From Devosia riboflavina (lineage in GTDB: Bacteria > Pseudomonadota > Alphaproteobacteria > Rhizobiales > Devosiaceae): a DNA stretch of 64,000 bases. Below are positions 36,662-47,042 of this stretch, piece after piece (the stretch's first letter is position 1; the number at the start of each line of letters is the position of its first letter). The stretch lies in contig NZ_JQGC01000004.1 in NCBI RefSeq assembly GCF_000743575.1, positions 1 to 64,000 on the forward strand, read 5' to 3'. Made by a program: the position numbers and the translations under genes. Below the pieces are notes generated by a model that saw only the letters and a program-made list of their open reading frames with translations, had not been told where the DNA came from and did not search any database.

Positions 36662-37270
36662 ATGGACTTCCTGCACGACATCATCCTGCCGCTTGCCGCG
36701 TCGCCCTGGATTTACCTGATCGCCCTGGCATTGGTGATCCTCGACGGCTTCTTCCCGCTCTTTCCCAGCGAAGCCGTCATCGTCGCCCTGGCGGCCCTCG
36801 CCGCTTCAAGTGAAGCTCCGCATCTGCTGCCATTGCTGCTGATTGCCACCCTCGGCGCCATCATCGCCGACAACGCCACCTACCTGATCGGCAGCCTTCT
36901 CGGTCGTCAGCGCGTCGAAAACCTGCGCGTGGCCCCGCTGACGCACCTGCTTGGCTGGGCGGAAAAGAGCCTGCAAACTCGCCCCGCCATGCTGGTGCTT
37001 GTCGCCCGCTTCATTCCCTGGGCCCGCCTTGCGGTTAATCTCACGGCAGGGACAGTCTCCTATCCCTATCGCCGCTTCGCCCCGCTCTGCATGCTCGCGA
37101 GCGCACTCTGGGCCACCTACAATGTGGCCATGGGCTATCTCGCCGGTCGCTGGTTCGCCGGCAATCCCCTGCTCGGCATGATCCTGGCGGTCGTCTTCGC
37201 CATCGTCATAGGCCTGGCGCTCGACAAACTCATTGGCCTCGCACGCCGAGGCAATCGCCTCGGCGTCTAG
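36662..37270 (+). CDS. DedA-family membrane protein
   Basis: The 202-residue protein has the DedA pattern: PWIYLIALALVILDGFFPLFPSEAVIVALAALA at the start and VARFIPWARLAVNLTAGTVSYPYRRFAPLCML with the conserved FxPxxR. DedA proteins are inner-membrane lipid-carrier flippases/transporters (undecaprenyl-phosphate or phosphatidylethanolamine recycling). The last codons form a 10-bp stem (37243-37266) that may aid termination against corA. No strong ribosome site is visible. Confidence 0.9.
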   Translation: MDFLHDIILPLAASPWIYLIALALVILDGFFPLFPSEAVIVALAALAASSEAPHLLPLLLIATLGAIIADNATYLIGSLLGRQRVENLRVAPLTHLLGWAEKSLQTRPAMLVLVARFIPWARLAVNLTAGTVSYPYRRFAPLCMLASALWATYNVAMGYLAGRWFAGNPLLGMILAVVFAIVIGLALDKLIGLARRGNRLGV

Positions 37271-37279
37271 CTCTGTGGC

Positions 37280-38257
37280 CTAGAGCCAGCCCTTGCGCTT
37301 GAAATAGAGGAAAGGCACGGCCGCCGAGAGCACCATCAGCCCCAGCGCAAAGGGATAGCCAAAGCTCCACTGCAATTCCGGCATGAAGTCGTAGTTCATC
37401 CCATAGATCGAGGCGACCAGCGTCGGCGGCAGGAACACTACTGCAGCCACCGAAAAGATCTTGATGATCTGGTTCTGCTCCAGATTGATCGCCCCCAGCG
37501 TCGCATCGAGCAAGAATCCAAGACGCGCCGACAGCGCCCGCGCATGCTCGCCCAGCGAGTTCGCATCGCGCTGGATCAGCCGCACCAGATGCTTGCTTTC
37601 CTTGTCGTCGCTCGTGTCTTCCGTCGCCGCATAATAGGCAACCAGCCGCGAGACGCTGACCAGGCTTTCCTGAATCATCGTCAGCAATTCGGCCTTTAAC
37701 CCGATGAGGGAAATGACGTTTTCAAGATCGTGCGTCTTGGTGCTGGCCTTGGTCTTGGCCTGCGCCGTCATGAAGACGCTGCGCGAAAGCACGTCCGTCT
37801 CATTGCCGAGCCGTTCCAGCGCATCGGCCGTCCGGTCGATCATCGCCTCGATCAACCCCAACATGATTTCCTCGCCCGAGCAGTGCGGCGAGCCATTCGG
37901 CTTCTGCGCGCGGTTCGTATAGGCAAGGAATGGCTTGGGCTCGGAATACCGCACGGTAACGAGCGTATTGCCCTTGAGGATGAAGGTGATGGGCGTCTTG
38001 ATCGGTGCTTCAGTATCGAGATTGGCAAGCCCGGTCAGCGTCATGAAAGTGGCGCCCGCCTCGGCGTAAAGCCGGGCAGACAGCTCGATCTCTTCCATTT
38101 CGGCTCGGCTTGGCACATCGACGCCAAGCAGGCCTTCGACCCGCGAAACGTCCTCATCATTGGGCGAAATAAGGTCGAGCCAAATTGGCAGTCCGGTGCT
38201 CTTTTCAGCATCGAACGGCACAAGCTTGTCTTCAGTACGCGTGTAAATGCGCAGCAT
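37280..38257 (-). CDS. corA: CorA magnesium/divalent cation transporter
   Basis: The 325-residue protein has a large cytoplasmic N-terminal funnel and two C-terminal helices, with the selectivity motif YGMNYDFMPEL (GMN at residues 286-288) and the basic end YFKRKGWL. It forms a pentameric Mg2+ channel. The start is MLRIYTRTE. It converges with the DedA gene, 9 nt between stops. Confidence 0.97.
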   Translation of the reverse strand: MLRIYTRTEDKLVPFDAEKSTGLPIWLDLISPNDEDVSRVEGLLGVDVPSRAEMEEIELSARLYAEAGATFMTLTGLANLDTEAPIKTPITFILKGNTLVTVRYSEPKPFLAYTNRAQKPNGSPHCSGEEIMLGLIEAMIDRTADALERLGNETDVLSRSVFMTAQAKTKASTKTHDLENVISLIGLKAELLTMIQESLVSVSRLVAYYAATEDTSDDKESKHLVRLIQRDANSLGEHARALSARLGFLLDATLGAINLEQNQIIKIFSVAAVVFLPPTLVASIYGMNYDFMPELQWSFGYPFALGLMVLSAAVPFLYFKRKGWL

Positions 38258-38518
38258 GGCAGCTCCTATATGTAGGCTATCGGCCCACCGGAGCTGACCT
38301 CAGTCAGATCGTCAGGCCGTCAAACAGGGTCGAATTCGACTTCGACTGTCGGGGTTCATGATCTTTCTCTTTGAACGGTGAAAACACACGTCACGCCTCG
38401 CTCCATGCGCCTGTCGGCCAATCCTGTCAACGGCTTCGGCATATCGGCACCCCAGTGCCTGCCATTCAAATTTCGCATTCCTTGCGCAGAACCGGGTTCA
38501 CCTCTTCACGGAACTCCC

Positions 38519-38758
38519 ATGCGCGTCGCCTTCCTCATCCTTTCCGCTTTGCTTGTCGCGTCCACGACTGTTCAGGCACAGCCAGCACCCGCCTCGTCAG
38601 TCGAGGCAAAACTCTGCCGATCCCAACTGGAGCTTCTGGTCTCAGGGAGAAAATTGACCAAGGAGGAAGCTGCGCGTTTCGAAAGCCAATGCGCTTGCCT
38701 CGAGCGATCGGACGCAACCAGCTCCGCAGAATGCGCCGCACCCGCCGGAGAATGGTGA
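38519..38758 (+). CDS. Small secreted cysteine-rich protein
   Basis: The 79-residue protein has a Sec signal (MRVAFLILSALLVASTTVQAQ). The mature part of about 58 residues has four cysteines (LCRSQ, CACLE, AECAA) and TKEEAARFESQC, a pattern seen in small DUF-type exported proteins. An earlier in-frame ATG (38378) would put the signal inside the protein and is rejected. The next gene starts on its stop codon (TGATG). Confidence 0.75.
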   Translation: MRVAFLILSALLVASTTVQAQPAPASSVEAKLCRSQLELLVSGRKLTKEEAARFESQCACLERSDATSSAECAAPAGEW

Positions 38759-39075
38759 TGCGTGGCCTTGCCCTCACCGCGACGCTATTCCTGGTCTCTC
38801 CAGTCGCAGCGGAAGAACCATCCGCGTGGCAACAGCAAAAATGTGCGCTCTACATCGATGCCTGGGCCCGCGCGCTCGACAGCATTGGCTCGGACGACAT
38901 CAACTACAACTTCCTCGCGACAAACGAAAATTTCATCGCATCGGGTTGCACCGAACAGATTGCCATCTGCCCGCGATCCAATCAGGAGCGGGACATCGCC
39001 GACCTGATTACCCTGGTGATGATGAACGAAGGCGCTGCCAGCACCTTCCTTCCATTTCGCTGCCCGGCTGAGTAG
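38758..39075 (+). CDS. Small secreted hypothetical protein
   Basis: The 105-residue protein has a Sec signal (MRGLALTATLFLVSPVAAEE). Mature cysteines are in QKCALY, ASGCTEQ, AICPRS and RCPAE. The ATG at 38758 overlaps the upstream TGA and has GGAG 7 nt before it; an ATG at 38752 is too close to that site. It is co-translated with the previous gene. No family was recognised. Confidence 0.78.
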   Translation: MRGLALTATLFLVSPVAAEEPSAWQQQKCALYIDAWARALDSIGSDDINYNFLATNENFIASGCTEQIAICPRSNQERDIADLITLVMMNEGAASTFLPFRCPAE

Positions 39076-39277
39076 GCACGGGGATGGCCACTGTTATGCG
39101 CCTCGCCCCCCTTCCCTTCGCGCGACTCTTCGGTTAGACAGCCCACCTAACCACCATGTTCGGTCTTTTCCCCCGTGCCGCAGCGCTCAGTTGCAGCGCG
39201 GGTTTCGCGCGGACAGGTGCGTCCGGGCGATTCTCCTCGCCCGCTTCCTACGGTTAGTCAGCTAGAGCGAGCCCCGA

Positions 39278-42200
39278 ATGCCAAAACGTACCGACATCAA
39301 ATCGATCCTGATCATCGGCGCGGGCCCCATCATCATCGGGCAGGCTTGCGAGTTCGACTATTCCGGCACCCAGGCCTGCAAGGCGCTGAAGGAAGAGGGC
39401 TACCGGATCATTCTGGTGAACTCCAATCCGGCGACGATCATGACCGACCCGGACCTGGCTGACGCCACCTACATGGAGCCGATCACTCCAGAAGTCGTCG
39501 CAAAGATCATCGAGAAGGAACGCCCGGACGCGCTCCTCCCCACCATGGGCGGCCAGACCGCGCTCAACTGCGCCCTGTCCCTGCGCAAGATGGGTATCCT
39601 CGACAAGTACAACGTCGAAATGATCGGCGCGACCGCGGAAGCCATCGACAAGGCCGAAGACCGCGAACTCTTCCGCGACGCCATGAAGAAGATCGGGCTC
39701 GACACCCCACGCTCCATGCTCGCGCACAACACAATCGAAGCCCTGCAGGCGCTCGAGGTCATCGGCCTCCCCTGCATCATCCGCCCCAGCTTCACCCTCG
39801 GCGGCACCGGCGGCGGCATTGCCTACAACCGCGAAGAATACCTCGCTATCGTCGAGAGCGGTGTGGACGCCTCCCCCACTAACGAAGTCCTCGTCGAAGA
39901 ATCCGTCCTCGGCTGGAAGGAATACGAGATGGAGGTTGTCCGCGATAAGAAGGACAACTGCATCATCATCTGCTCGATCGAAAACATCGATCCCATGGGC
40001 GTGCACACCGGCGACTCCATCACCGTTGCCCCGGCCCTGACCCTGACCGACAAGGAATACCAGATCATGCGCGATGCCTCGCTGGCGGTCCTGCGCGAGA
40101 TCGGCGTCGAAACCGGCGGCTCCAACGTCCAGTTCGGCATCAATCCCAAGGACGGCCGCATGGTCGTCATCGAAATGAACCCGCGCGTGTCGCGCTCCTC
40201 AGCTCTGGCCTCCAAGGCCACCGGCTTCCCGATCGCCAAGGTCGCTGCCCGCCTCGCCGTCGGCTACACGCTCGATGAACTCGAAAACGACATCACCGGC
40301 GGCGCCACCCCGGCTTCGTTCGAGCCGACCATCGACTACGTGGTCACCAAGATTCCGCGCTTTGCCTTCGAAAAGTTCCCGGGCGCCGACAACCGCCTGA
40401 CCACTTCCATGAAGTCGGTCGGCGAAGCCATGGCCATCGGCCGCACCTTCCAGGAATCGCTGCAAAAAGCCCTGCGCTCGCTCGAAACCGGCCTGACCGG
40501 CCTCAACGAGATCGGCATTCCCGGCCTCGGCGAAGGCGAAGACAAGAACGCCATCAAGGCAGCTCTCGGCACGCCGACGCCCAACCGTCTTCTGCACGTC
40601 GCCGAAGCCATGCGCCTCGGCCTCTCCAACGAAGACATTTTTGAAGCCTGCAAGATCGACCCGTGGTTCCTCGAGCAGATGCGCGGCATCGTCGACATGG
40701 AAGCCAAGGTCAAGCAGTTCGGCCTCCCACAGGAAGCTGCCTCGCTGCGCCAGCTCAAGGGCATGGGCTTCTCCGACGCCCGTCTCGCCCAGCTCGCTGG
40801 CGTTAAGACCTCGGACGTCCGCAAGCTCCGCCACAGCCTCGAAGTGCGCCCTGCCTATAAGCGCATCGACACCTCGGCTGCCGAATTCGCGTCGCCGACC
40901 GCCTACATGTACTCGACCTACGAAACGCCGTTCGCCGGCGCGGTCGCTGACGAATCCCGCCCGTCCGACCGCAAGAAGGTCGTGATCCTCGGCGGCGGCC
41001 CCAACCGTATCGGCCAGGGCATCGAGTTCGACTATTGCTGCTGCCATGCAGCCTTCGCGCTGGCCGATGCCGGCTACGAAACCATCATGGTCAATTGCAA
41101 CCCCGAAACCGTGTCGACCGACTACGACACCTCCGATCGTCTCTATTTCGAGCCGCTGACCGAGGAAGACGTTATCGAAATCCTGCTCCGCGAAAAGCAG
41201 AACGGCACCCTTCACGGCGTCATCGTGCAGTTCGGCGGCCAGACCCCGCTCAACCTCGCCGAAGCCGTGCAGAAGGCCGGCGTGCCGATCCTCGGCACCC
41301 AGCCCGACGCCATTGACCTGGCTGAAGACCGCGACCTGTTCATGAAGCTCCTCAACAAGCTGGAGCTGACTCAACCCAAGAACGGAATCGCCTACAGCCT
41401 TGAACAGGCTCGTCTTGTTGCCGAGCGCCTGGGCTATCCGCTGGTCATCCGCCCGTCCTACGTGCTCGGCGGCCGCGCCATGGCCATCGTCCATTCGGCG
41501 GCCGAATTCGAGCGCTACGTTCAGGACACTCTTACGGGCCTCGTCCCGCCCGACATTCTCCAGCGCTACCCCAACGACAAGACCGGCCAGATCAACTCGG
41601 TCCTCTCCGACAACCCGCTACTCTTCGACGCCTATCTCTCCGGCGCCATCGAAATCGACGTCGACGCCCTCTGCGATGGCGAAACCGTCTTCGTCGCCGG
41701 CATCATGGAACACATCGAAGAAGCCGGCATTCACTCCGGCGATAGCGCCTGCTCCCTGCCCCCGCGCAGCCTCTCGCCCGAGGTCATCGCCGAACTCAAG
41801 CGCCAGACCACCGAACTCGCTTTCGCCCTCAAGGTCGGCGGCCTGATGAATGTACAGTTCGCCTATAAGGACGACACGATCTACCTCATCGAAGTCAATC
41901 CGCGCGCCTCGCGCACGGTGCCCTTCGTGGCCAAGGTCATCGGCGAACCCATCGCCAAGATCGCCTCGCGCGTCATGGCCGGCGAAAGCCTTGCCAGCTT
42001 CAATCTCGTCGAAAAGAAGCTCAAGCACATCGCCGTCAAGGAAGCCGTCTTCCCGTTCAACCGCTTCCCCGGCGTCGACACGGTTCTCGGCCCTGAAATG
42101 AAGTCGACCGGCGAAGTCATCGGCCTCGACCTCGATTTCGCCATCGCCTTCGCCAAGTCCCAGATGGGCGCCGGCCAGAAGGTCCCAACCTCGGGCAAGG

Positions 42201-42589
42201 CCTTCATCTCGGTCCGCGACGACGACAAGCAGTACATCGTCGACATGGCCCGCCATCTCGTCGAAGCCGGCTTCGAAATCCTCGCCACCGGCGGCACCCA
42301 GCGCTACCTCGTTGATAACAACGTCCCCGCGACCAAGATCAACAAGGTGCTCGAAGGCCGTCCGCATATCGTTGACTCGATGAAGAACGGCGGCGTGCAG
42401 CTCGTGATCAACACCACGGACGGCCTCAAGTCGATTTCCGACAGCCGCGACATCCGCCGCACCGCGCTGCTCGCCAAGATCCCTTACTACACGACCATCG
42501 ACGGCGCCCTCGCCGCCGTTGAAGGCATCGTGGCTCTCCGTCAGGGCGGCCTCCAGGTCCGCGCCCTGCAGGAATATTTCGCGGCGTAA
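39278..42589 (+). CDS. carB: Carbamoyl-phosphate synthase large subunit
   Basis: The 1103-residue protein has the full duplicated ATP-grasp architecture. The first half starts [30 protein letters not shown]. The second half (from about residue 565) has [25 protein letters not shown]-terminal MGS-like allosteric domain ([35 protein letters not shown]) follows. It uses ammonia from CarA, bicarbonate and two ATP. A 202-nt leader without a gene precedes it, and a strong terminator follows. Confidence 0.98.
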   Translation: MPKRTDIKSILIIGAGPIIIGQACEFDYSGTQACKALKEEGYRIILVNSNPATIMTDPDLADATYMEPITPEVVAKIIEKERPDALLPTMGGQTALNCALSLRKMGILDKYNVEMIGATAEAIDKAEDRELFRDAMKKIGLDTPRSMLAHNTIEALQALEVIGLPCIIRPSFTLGGTGGGIAYNREEYLAIVESGVDASPTNEVLVEESVLGWKEYEMEVVRDKKDNCIIICSIENIDPMGVHTGDSITVAPALTLTDKEYQIMRDASLAVLREIGVETGGSNVQFGINPKDGRMVVIEMNPRVSRSSALASKATGFPIAKVAARLAVGYTLDELENDITGGATPASFEPTIDYVVTKIPRFAFEKFPGADNRLTTSMKSVGEAMAIGRTFQESLQKALRSLETGLTGLNEIGIPGLGEGEDKNAIKAALGTPTPNRLLHVAEAMRLGLSNEDIFEACKIDPWFLEQMRGIVDMEAKVKQFGLPQEAASLRQLKGMGFSDARLAQLAGVKTSDVRKLRHSLEVRPAYKRIDTSAAEFASPTAYMYSTYETPFAGAVADESRPSDRKKVVILGGGPNRIGQGIEFDYCCCHAAFALADAGYETIMVNCNPETVSTDYDTSDRLYFEPLTEEDVIEILLREKQNGTLHGVIVQFGGQTPLNLAEAVQKAGVPILGTQPDAIDLAEDRDLFMKLLNKLELTQPKNGIAYSLEQARLVAERLGYPLVIRPSYVLGGRAMAIVHSAAEFERYVQDTLTGLVPPDILQRYPNDKTGQINSVLSDNPLLFDAYLSGAIEIDVDALCDGETVFVAGIMEHIEEAGIHSGDSACSLPPRSLSPEVIAELKRQTTELAFALKVGGLMNVQFAYKDDTIYLIEVNPRASRTVPFVAKVIGEPIAKIASRVMAGESLASFNLVEKKLKHIAVKEAVFPFNRFPGVDTVLGPEMKSTGEVIGLDLDFAIAFAKSQMGAGQKVPTSGKAFISVRDDDKQYIVDMARHLVEAGFEILATGGTQRYLVDNNVPATKINKVLEGRPHIVDSMKNGGVQLVINTTDGLKSISDSRDIRRTALLAKIPYYTTIDGALAAVEGIVALRQGGLQVRALQEYFAA

Positions 42590-42609
42590 TCCCTACGCCC
42601 GCACAAACA

Positions 42610-42642
42610 AAAGGCCGCGGTTTCCCGCGGCCTTTTTCTTTT
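42610..42642 (+). terminator. Terminator after carB
   Basis: An 11-bp stem AAAGGCCGCGG / CCGCGGCCTTT with loop TTTC, then TTCTTTT. Confidence 0.92.
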
Positions 42643-42645
42643 GCC

Positions 42646-43482
42646 CTAGAGCTCCAGAGGCAAGGCCTGTATTCCGGTCAACGTCGAGAGATCCCCCGAA
42701 GCCGGCTCCATGGCTCCCGCAGCGATCCCCACATCGATCATCGCCATCACCTGCGCCTGCATCTCCGGCATGCCGCCCGAAACCAGCCGCGCGACGAGTT
42801 CCTCTCTCGACATCGCCTCGGCACGATAGTCACTTCCCCGCTGCCGGCCGGCCAGTTCGGCCAGCTCATCCATGCCTAGCGCCTCCGGCCCGGTAATGTC
42901 GAAGCGCCTGCGCCCGACAAATCCATCCGACACGGCAATCGCCGCCGCCAGGGCACACTGCCGTCGCGACACATAGGCCACCCTGCCCGCGCCCGCCGCA
43001 TGCGGAAACACGCCGGACGCAGCCCGCGCCAGAATGCCCTTGGCAAGATCATCATAAAACGCATGCCGCAACACCGTGTGACCCAGACCACTTTCGGCCA
43101 GCACCAGCTCCGTCGCCCAATGATCCGCCACCATCATCTTGAGCGGCGAAACACCGGCATGGAGCATCGACGTATAGACGACATGCTCCACCCCAGCCCG
43201 CTCCGCCGCCTCGATGGCTGCCCGATGCTGCCGCACCCGCCGCCCGTCCGCCCCCAGCGCATCGGTACTGATCAACACCAGTCGCGATACATCTGCCAGT
43301 GCCACCTCCAGCGATTGCGGCTCATCAAAATCCGCGAAGCGCTTCTCCAAGCGCCTATCCCCGACAATCCGCTCCGGACTCCGGCTCAGCGCCACGACAT
43401 CGCGCACGCCCCGCTCCAGCAGCGTTGCGACGACAAGCTGGCCCAGCTTTCCGCTGGCACCAGAAACTGCAATTTTGGTCAT
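42646..43482 (-). CDS. NmrA-like NAD(P)H-dependent reductase (QorB-like)
   Basis: The 278-residue protein has an N-terminal dinucleotide-binding loop (MTKIAVSGASGKLGQLVV), then DVSRLVLISTDALGADGRRVRQHRAAIEAAERAGVEHVVYTSMLHAG, the pattern of QorB/NmrA atypical short-chain reductases. It probably reduces quinones or acts as a redox sensor. The start at 43482 excludes 15 non-conserved upstream residues. Confidence 0.87.
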   Translation of the reverse strand: MTKIAVSGASGKLGQLVVATLLERGVRDVVALSRSPERIVGDRRLEKRFADFDEPQSLEVALADVSRLVLISTDALGADGRRVRQHRAAIEAAERAGVEHVVYTSMLHAGVSPLKMMVADHWATELVLAESGLGHTVLRHAFYDDLAKGILARAASGVFPHAAGAGRVAYVSRRQCALAAAIAVSDGFVGRRRFDITGPEALGMDELAELAGRQRGSDYRAEAMSREELVARLVSGGMPEMQAQVMAMIDVGIAAGAMEPASGDLSTLTGIQALPLEL

Positions 43483-43826
43483 TTCGATTTCTCTGAATTT
43501 TTGGATGCAAAACATCGCCCCGCCCACAGGTCGGTCAGCGATCAGCTCTTGCTCAGAGAAAAACCCTTGTCACAGCAGCAGCTTCCGCCGCGCCGCCGCG
43601 CTTGTCAATCCAGTTGTGCCTGCAGCCACACCCGCCTATAGAAGCATCACCATGAAGTTGGCAGACCGAAGCAGCTCCATAGCGTTCCTGCGCGCCTGAC
43701 ACGCGCCGAGGGAACGCCTTTCAAACCGGCCCCACGCCGGCGCCTGATGCTGCGCGCCCGCTGGTTCCCCAATCAGTCTGCAACACTCCGCGCCCTCCTA
43801 GGAGGCCGCACCTTCATGGATCAATC

Positions 43827-44450
43827 ATGTCCAACTATTTCGAAAGCCCGTTCCTGGGCATTCCGCTCGACCGTCAGGTCACCAATCCCAACATCGTCGT
43901 CGGCCGCTACAGCTATTATTCCGGCTACTATCATGGCCACAGCTTTGATGACTGCGCCCGCTACCTGATGACCGAACCGGGCGTCGATCGCCTCGTCATC
44001 GGCGCTTTCTGCTCCATCGGCTCCGGCGCCGCCTTCATCATGGCCGGCAATCAGGGTCACCGGAACGACTGGGTCAGCACATTCCCCTTCGCCTTCGTCC
44101 CCGAAGCGCCGGAATTTGCTGGTGCCGGCAATGCCTTCCAGCCAGCCGGCGACACCGTCATCGGCAACGACGTCTGGATCGGCTCGGAAGCCATCATCAT
44201 GCCCGGGATCAATGTCGGCCACGGCGCCGTCCTTGGTACCCGCGCCTTGGTGACCAAGGATGTCGAGCCCTACACCATCGTCGGCGGCAACCCGGCAAAG
44301 CCCATCCGCAAGCGCTTTGCCGATGAGGACATCGCCCTACTCCTAGAAATGCAGTGGTGGGATTGGCCCGTGGACCGGCTCTCAACCGCCATGCCCCTCC
44401 TCACCTCCGCCGACATAAAAGGCCTCCACGCCTTCTGGCAAAAAGGCTGA
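43827..44450 (+). CDS. catB: Type B (xenobiotic) acetyltransferase, CatB-like chloramphenicol O-acetyltransferase
   Basis: The 207-residue left-handed beta-helix (hexapeptide repeat) protein begins [23 protein letters not shown], with [42 protein letters not shown] (catalytic His) and [19 protein letters not shown]. By memory this matches CatB-type enzymes found natively in Agrobacterium and relatives closely. It may acetylate chloramphenicol or another antibiotic. It carries no mobile-element context. The actual substrate needs testing. Confidence 0.9.
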   Translation: MSNYFESPFLGIPLDRQVTNPNIVVGRYSYYSGYYHGHSFDDCARYLMTEPGVDRLVIGAFCSIGSGAAFIMAGNQGHRNDWVSTFPFAFVPEAPEFAGAGNAFQPAGDTVIGNDVWIGSEAIIMPGINVGHGAVLGTRALVTKDVEPYTIVGGNPAKPIRKRFADEDIALLLEMQWWDWPVDRLSTAMPLLTSADIKGLHAFWQKG

Positions 44451-44483
44451 AAAACGAAGCGCCCGGGTCTCCCCGGGCGCTTC
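44451..44483 (-). terminator. Terminator of ltaE
   Basis: A 12-bp stem GAAGCGCCCGGG / CCCGGGCGCTTC with loop TCTC. On the minus strand it is followed by GTTTTT. It sits between the converging catB and ltaE stops. Confidence 0.85.
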
Positions 44484-44486
44484 ACC

Positions 44487-45506
44487 TCAATTCGCGAAGA
44501 ACTTGTCGACCAGCCCCAGCGCGCCATCGACATCCTCGTCCGTGACATCGAGATGCGTCACCCACCGCTGCTGCCCATAGCGCCCGGTGATCCCGACCCC
44601 ATGCTCGCCGAGATAAAGGCTCAGCCGATCCCCAAGCTCTGCCTCCGCCTCGATCCAGAGAATATTGGTATCGGGCATCACCACCTTCAGCGCCTTGTGC
44701 TGCGCCAGCCCCTCGGCAAGCCGCTTGGCCCGCTGATGGTCCTCTGCCAGCCGCGCTACATTATTCTCGATCGCATAAAGCCCTGCAGCCGCAAGAATTC
44801 CCGCCTGCCGCATACCGCCGCCCAGCATCTTGCGATTGCGCCGCGCCGTCTCGATCAGGTCCGCACGCCCGACCAGCACCGATCCAACGGGCGCCCCCAA
44901 CCCCTTGGAAAGACAGATCGAAACGCTATCGAACGGCGCAACGAACTCGGCAATATCCATGCCCAGTTGCACCGTGGCATTGAACGCCCGCGCCCCATCG
45001 AGGTGCAGGCCCAGCCCATGCTTCCGGGCAATCCCTGCCACCTCAAGCATATACTCAACCGGCAGCACCCGTCCGCCAAAGGTGTTCTCGAGCGCGATCA
45101 CCCGCGTCGTCGCAAAGTGGCTGTCGCCCTTCTTGATCGCGCCTTCGATCTCCTTGGGATCCATCGTCCCATCGGCCCGATGCGCAATCGGTTGCGGCTG
45201 GATAGAGCCCAGCACGGCGGCGCCACCGCCCTCATACTTGTAGCAATGCGCATTCTGCCCGGCGATGAACTCATCCCCGCGCCCGCAATGGCTCATCAAT
45301 GCGAGAAGATTAGACTGCGTCCCCGACGGCACAAAGATCGCCGCTTCTTTCTTGAGAAGCCCGGCCATCCTCTGCTCCAGCAGATTGACCGTGGGATCAT
45401 CGCCAAACACATCGTCGCCCACCTCGGCCGCAGCCATGGCCGCGCGCATGCCGGCGCTCGGCCGCGTCACCGTATCGGAACGAAAATCGTGGCGGATCGT
45501 ATTCAT
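44487..45506 (-). CDS. ltaE: Low-specificity L-threonine aldolase
   Basis: The 339-residue PLP enzyme of the beta-eliminating lyase fold has FRSDTVTRPSAGMRAAMA at the start and LHLDGARAFNA. The PLP-binding lysine is in SICLSKGLGAPVGSVLVG. It cleaves threonine/allo-threonine to glycine and acetaldehyde. The start MNTIRH at 45506 has GGAG 9 nt upstream; that site lies in one arm of a 7-bp hairpin, suggesting translational control. Confidence 0.95.
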   Translation of the reverse strand: MNTIRHDFRSDTVTRPSAGMRAAMAAAEVGDDVFGDDPTVNLLEQRMAGLLKKEAAIFVPSGTQSNLLALMSHCGRGDEFIAGQNAHCYKYEGGGAAVLGSIQPQPIAHRADGTMDPKEIEGAIKKGDSHFATTRVIALENTFGGRVLPVEYMLEVAGIARKHGLGLHLDGARAFNATVQLGMDIAEFVAPFDSVSICLSKGLGAPVGSVLVGRADLIETARRNRKMLGGGMRQAGILAAAGLYAIENNVARLAEDHQRAKRLAEGLAQHKALKVVMPDTNILWIEAEAELGDRLSLYLGEHGVGITGRYGQQRWVTHLDVTDEDVDGALGLVDKFFAN

Positions 45507-45512
45507 GAAAGA

Positions 45513-45535
45513 GGTCTCCAATAGGAGACCCTTTT
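45513..45535. other. Hairpin covering the ltaE ribosome site
   Basis: GGTCTCC (45513-45519), loop AATA, GGAGACC (45524-45530), then CTTTTT on the plus strand. In the ltaE mRNA (minus) the GGAG of the ribosome site is in the 3' arm of the stem. On the plus strand it would read as a terminator, but no transcript ends there. Confidence 0.6.
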
Positions 45536-45557
45536 TGCCCTGCCGCGAGGACTTTGA

Positions 45558-46565
45558 CTAGGCCGCGACGTTACCGCCCGATGCCCCATCATTAGCTGCC
45601 GTCAGTTCCACGGCCGGCTTGCGCGCCAGCACGAGAATGCCAGTGATCGGCGCCCCACGATCTTGCCGCAGCGTCGCCGTCTCAAATCGCAGCACTTCCA
45701 GCCCGGCCACCACCAGCGCATCCCGCGTCGCCGCCACGCCATGAGCATAGCGCAGGCTCGGTCGCAGGAAGAGCGCCTCTTCCCCGTCATGCGCCTCGAG
45801 CGAAAAGGCCACGAGACCACCCGGCTTCAGCGCGGGCACCAGCGCGGCCAGCACCGGCTGCAGATCGCCGCAGTAAATAAAGACATCCGCCGCCGTCATC
45901 AGATCAGCCTCGGCCCGGCGCGCATTGAGCGCTGCCACCAACTCCGCCTTCTGCAGATTGTCGTAGATTCCCTTGCGAGCCGTCTCGGCAATCATCGCTG
46001 CCGAAATATCGACGCCTTCGAGAAAATCCACCTTCTCGCGCAGCTTCTCGCCCATCAGCCCCGTGCCGCAACCCAGATCGATCGCCTTGGAAAAGCGCTC
46101 GATTCCCAGCGCCGCCATCTCTTCAACCACCAGCGCATCGAGCATTTCCGGCACGCGATAGCCAAGCTTGTCGACCAGCGAATGCTCAAATTGCGGCGCA
46201 TATTGGTCGAACAACGCTTCGACATAGCTCACGGCCGTGCCCTCGCCAGCCGCCCCGGCATTGTGCGCCGCCAGCTTCAGCCGCGCGCCAAAAACGCCGT
46301 CATCATCCAGCGCCTCAAGCCGCCGCCAGGCCGATATGGCCCCCGCGACATTCTCAGCCTTTTCGTGAAAACTGCCGAGCAGATCCCAGCCGGCGGCCCA
46401 TTCCGGCGCGATTTCGAGCGCCTGGTCCATCAGTTCGGCGGCGGCAGAGTAGTCACCACCTTCGGCCAGCATGCGGGCATAATCCGCGCGCCGGTCGGCG
46501 ATCACATCGCCGGATGAGTAAAACGTCTTGGTCAAGACGGCATGACTTTCGAGGAACCGGCCCAT
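45558..46565 (-). CDS. SAM-dependent methyltransferase with N-terminal TPR-like region
   Basis: The 335-residue protein has one TPR-like segment (about residues 28-90, YARMLAEGGDYSAAAELMDQALEIAPEWAAGWDLLGSFHEKAENVAGAISAWRR, split) followed by a class I methyltransferase with motif I AIDLGCGTGLMGEKL, VDISAAMIAE and the acidic motif VFIYCGDLQP. The C-terminal region holds a beta-sheet core. The family is common in alphaproteobacteria; the substrate is unknown. Confidence 0.88.
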   Translation of the reverse strand: MGRFLESHAVLTKTFYSSGDVIADRRADYARMLAEGGDYSAAAELMDQALEIAPEWAAGWDLLGSFHEKAENVAGAISAWRRLEALDDDGVFGARLKLAAHNAGAAGEGTAVSYVEALFDQYAPQFEHSLVDKLGYRVPEMLDALVVEEMAALGIERFSKAIDLGCGTGLMGEKLREKVDFLEGVDISAAMIAETARKGIYDNLQKAELVAALNARRAEADLMTAADVFIYCGDLQPVLAALVPALKPGGLVAFSLEAHDGEEALFLRPSLRYAHGVAATRDALVVAGLEVLRFETATLRQDRGAPITGILVLARKPAVELTAANDGASGGNVAA

Positions 46566-47042
46566 TGCGCGGCGGGCGGGATTTGCCGGAAAAGCGGCTC
46601 ATTGGCAAGAAAAAACGCTGAACATCCCAGTCACATCACCATGAAGGGTTTTTCTCCCTGTCATGCTGCGTTACACTCTTGGACATAAATCTGGAGCAAT
46701 ATGCTCCATGGCGCAGGAGTCGCCCCGGTGGAATCACCGGCCCGCCTTGCGTCCTTGTTTCGGCCTTACTCGGGCACCGAAACGTTGCGGTCGTGACCTT
46801 GTTCGACACCTGGCAGAAATGGAATTCTGCCGGGCACTTTGTGTTGGAAAAAGCGCATATTGATGTGGACAGCGTTTCACGCTACGGTGATCGGATCGAA
46901 TATTGCGGCAGACTGATCATTTAACGCGAATTGCCATTCGCCTATGCAGACGTCACTTTCCGACAATTCGATATAGTTGAGATCTGGATCGGGTGCATCG
47001 ATCGGGATCTTATTGCAGCGACTGCACGAGGGAACGCGCATC
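46566..47042. other. 477-nt cspA upstream region without a supported gene
   Basis: Two strong hairpins lie here: TGGAGC-AATAT-GCTCCA (46692-46708) and CCGGTG-GAAT-CACCGG (46725-46740). An 81-codon plus frame (46679-46924) starts with TTG and has no conserved pattern. Part of this region is probably a long cspA leader. Confidence 0.55.

Noticed and set aside
40199..41494. 431-codon minus frame opposite carB
   Set aside because: Antisense artefact of carB codon bias.
45513..45535. Plus-strand terminator at the ltaE start
   Set aside because: The stem plus CTTTTT fits a terminator, but no plus-strand gene ends there; it is more likely a leader hairpin of ltaE.
46679..46924. 81-codon plus frame upstream of cspA
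   Set aside because: TTG start, no ribosome site, no recognisable pattern, and it overlaps two hairpins; better explained as leader or intergenic DNA.
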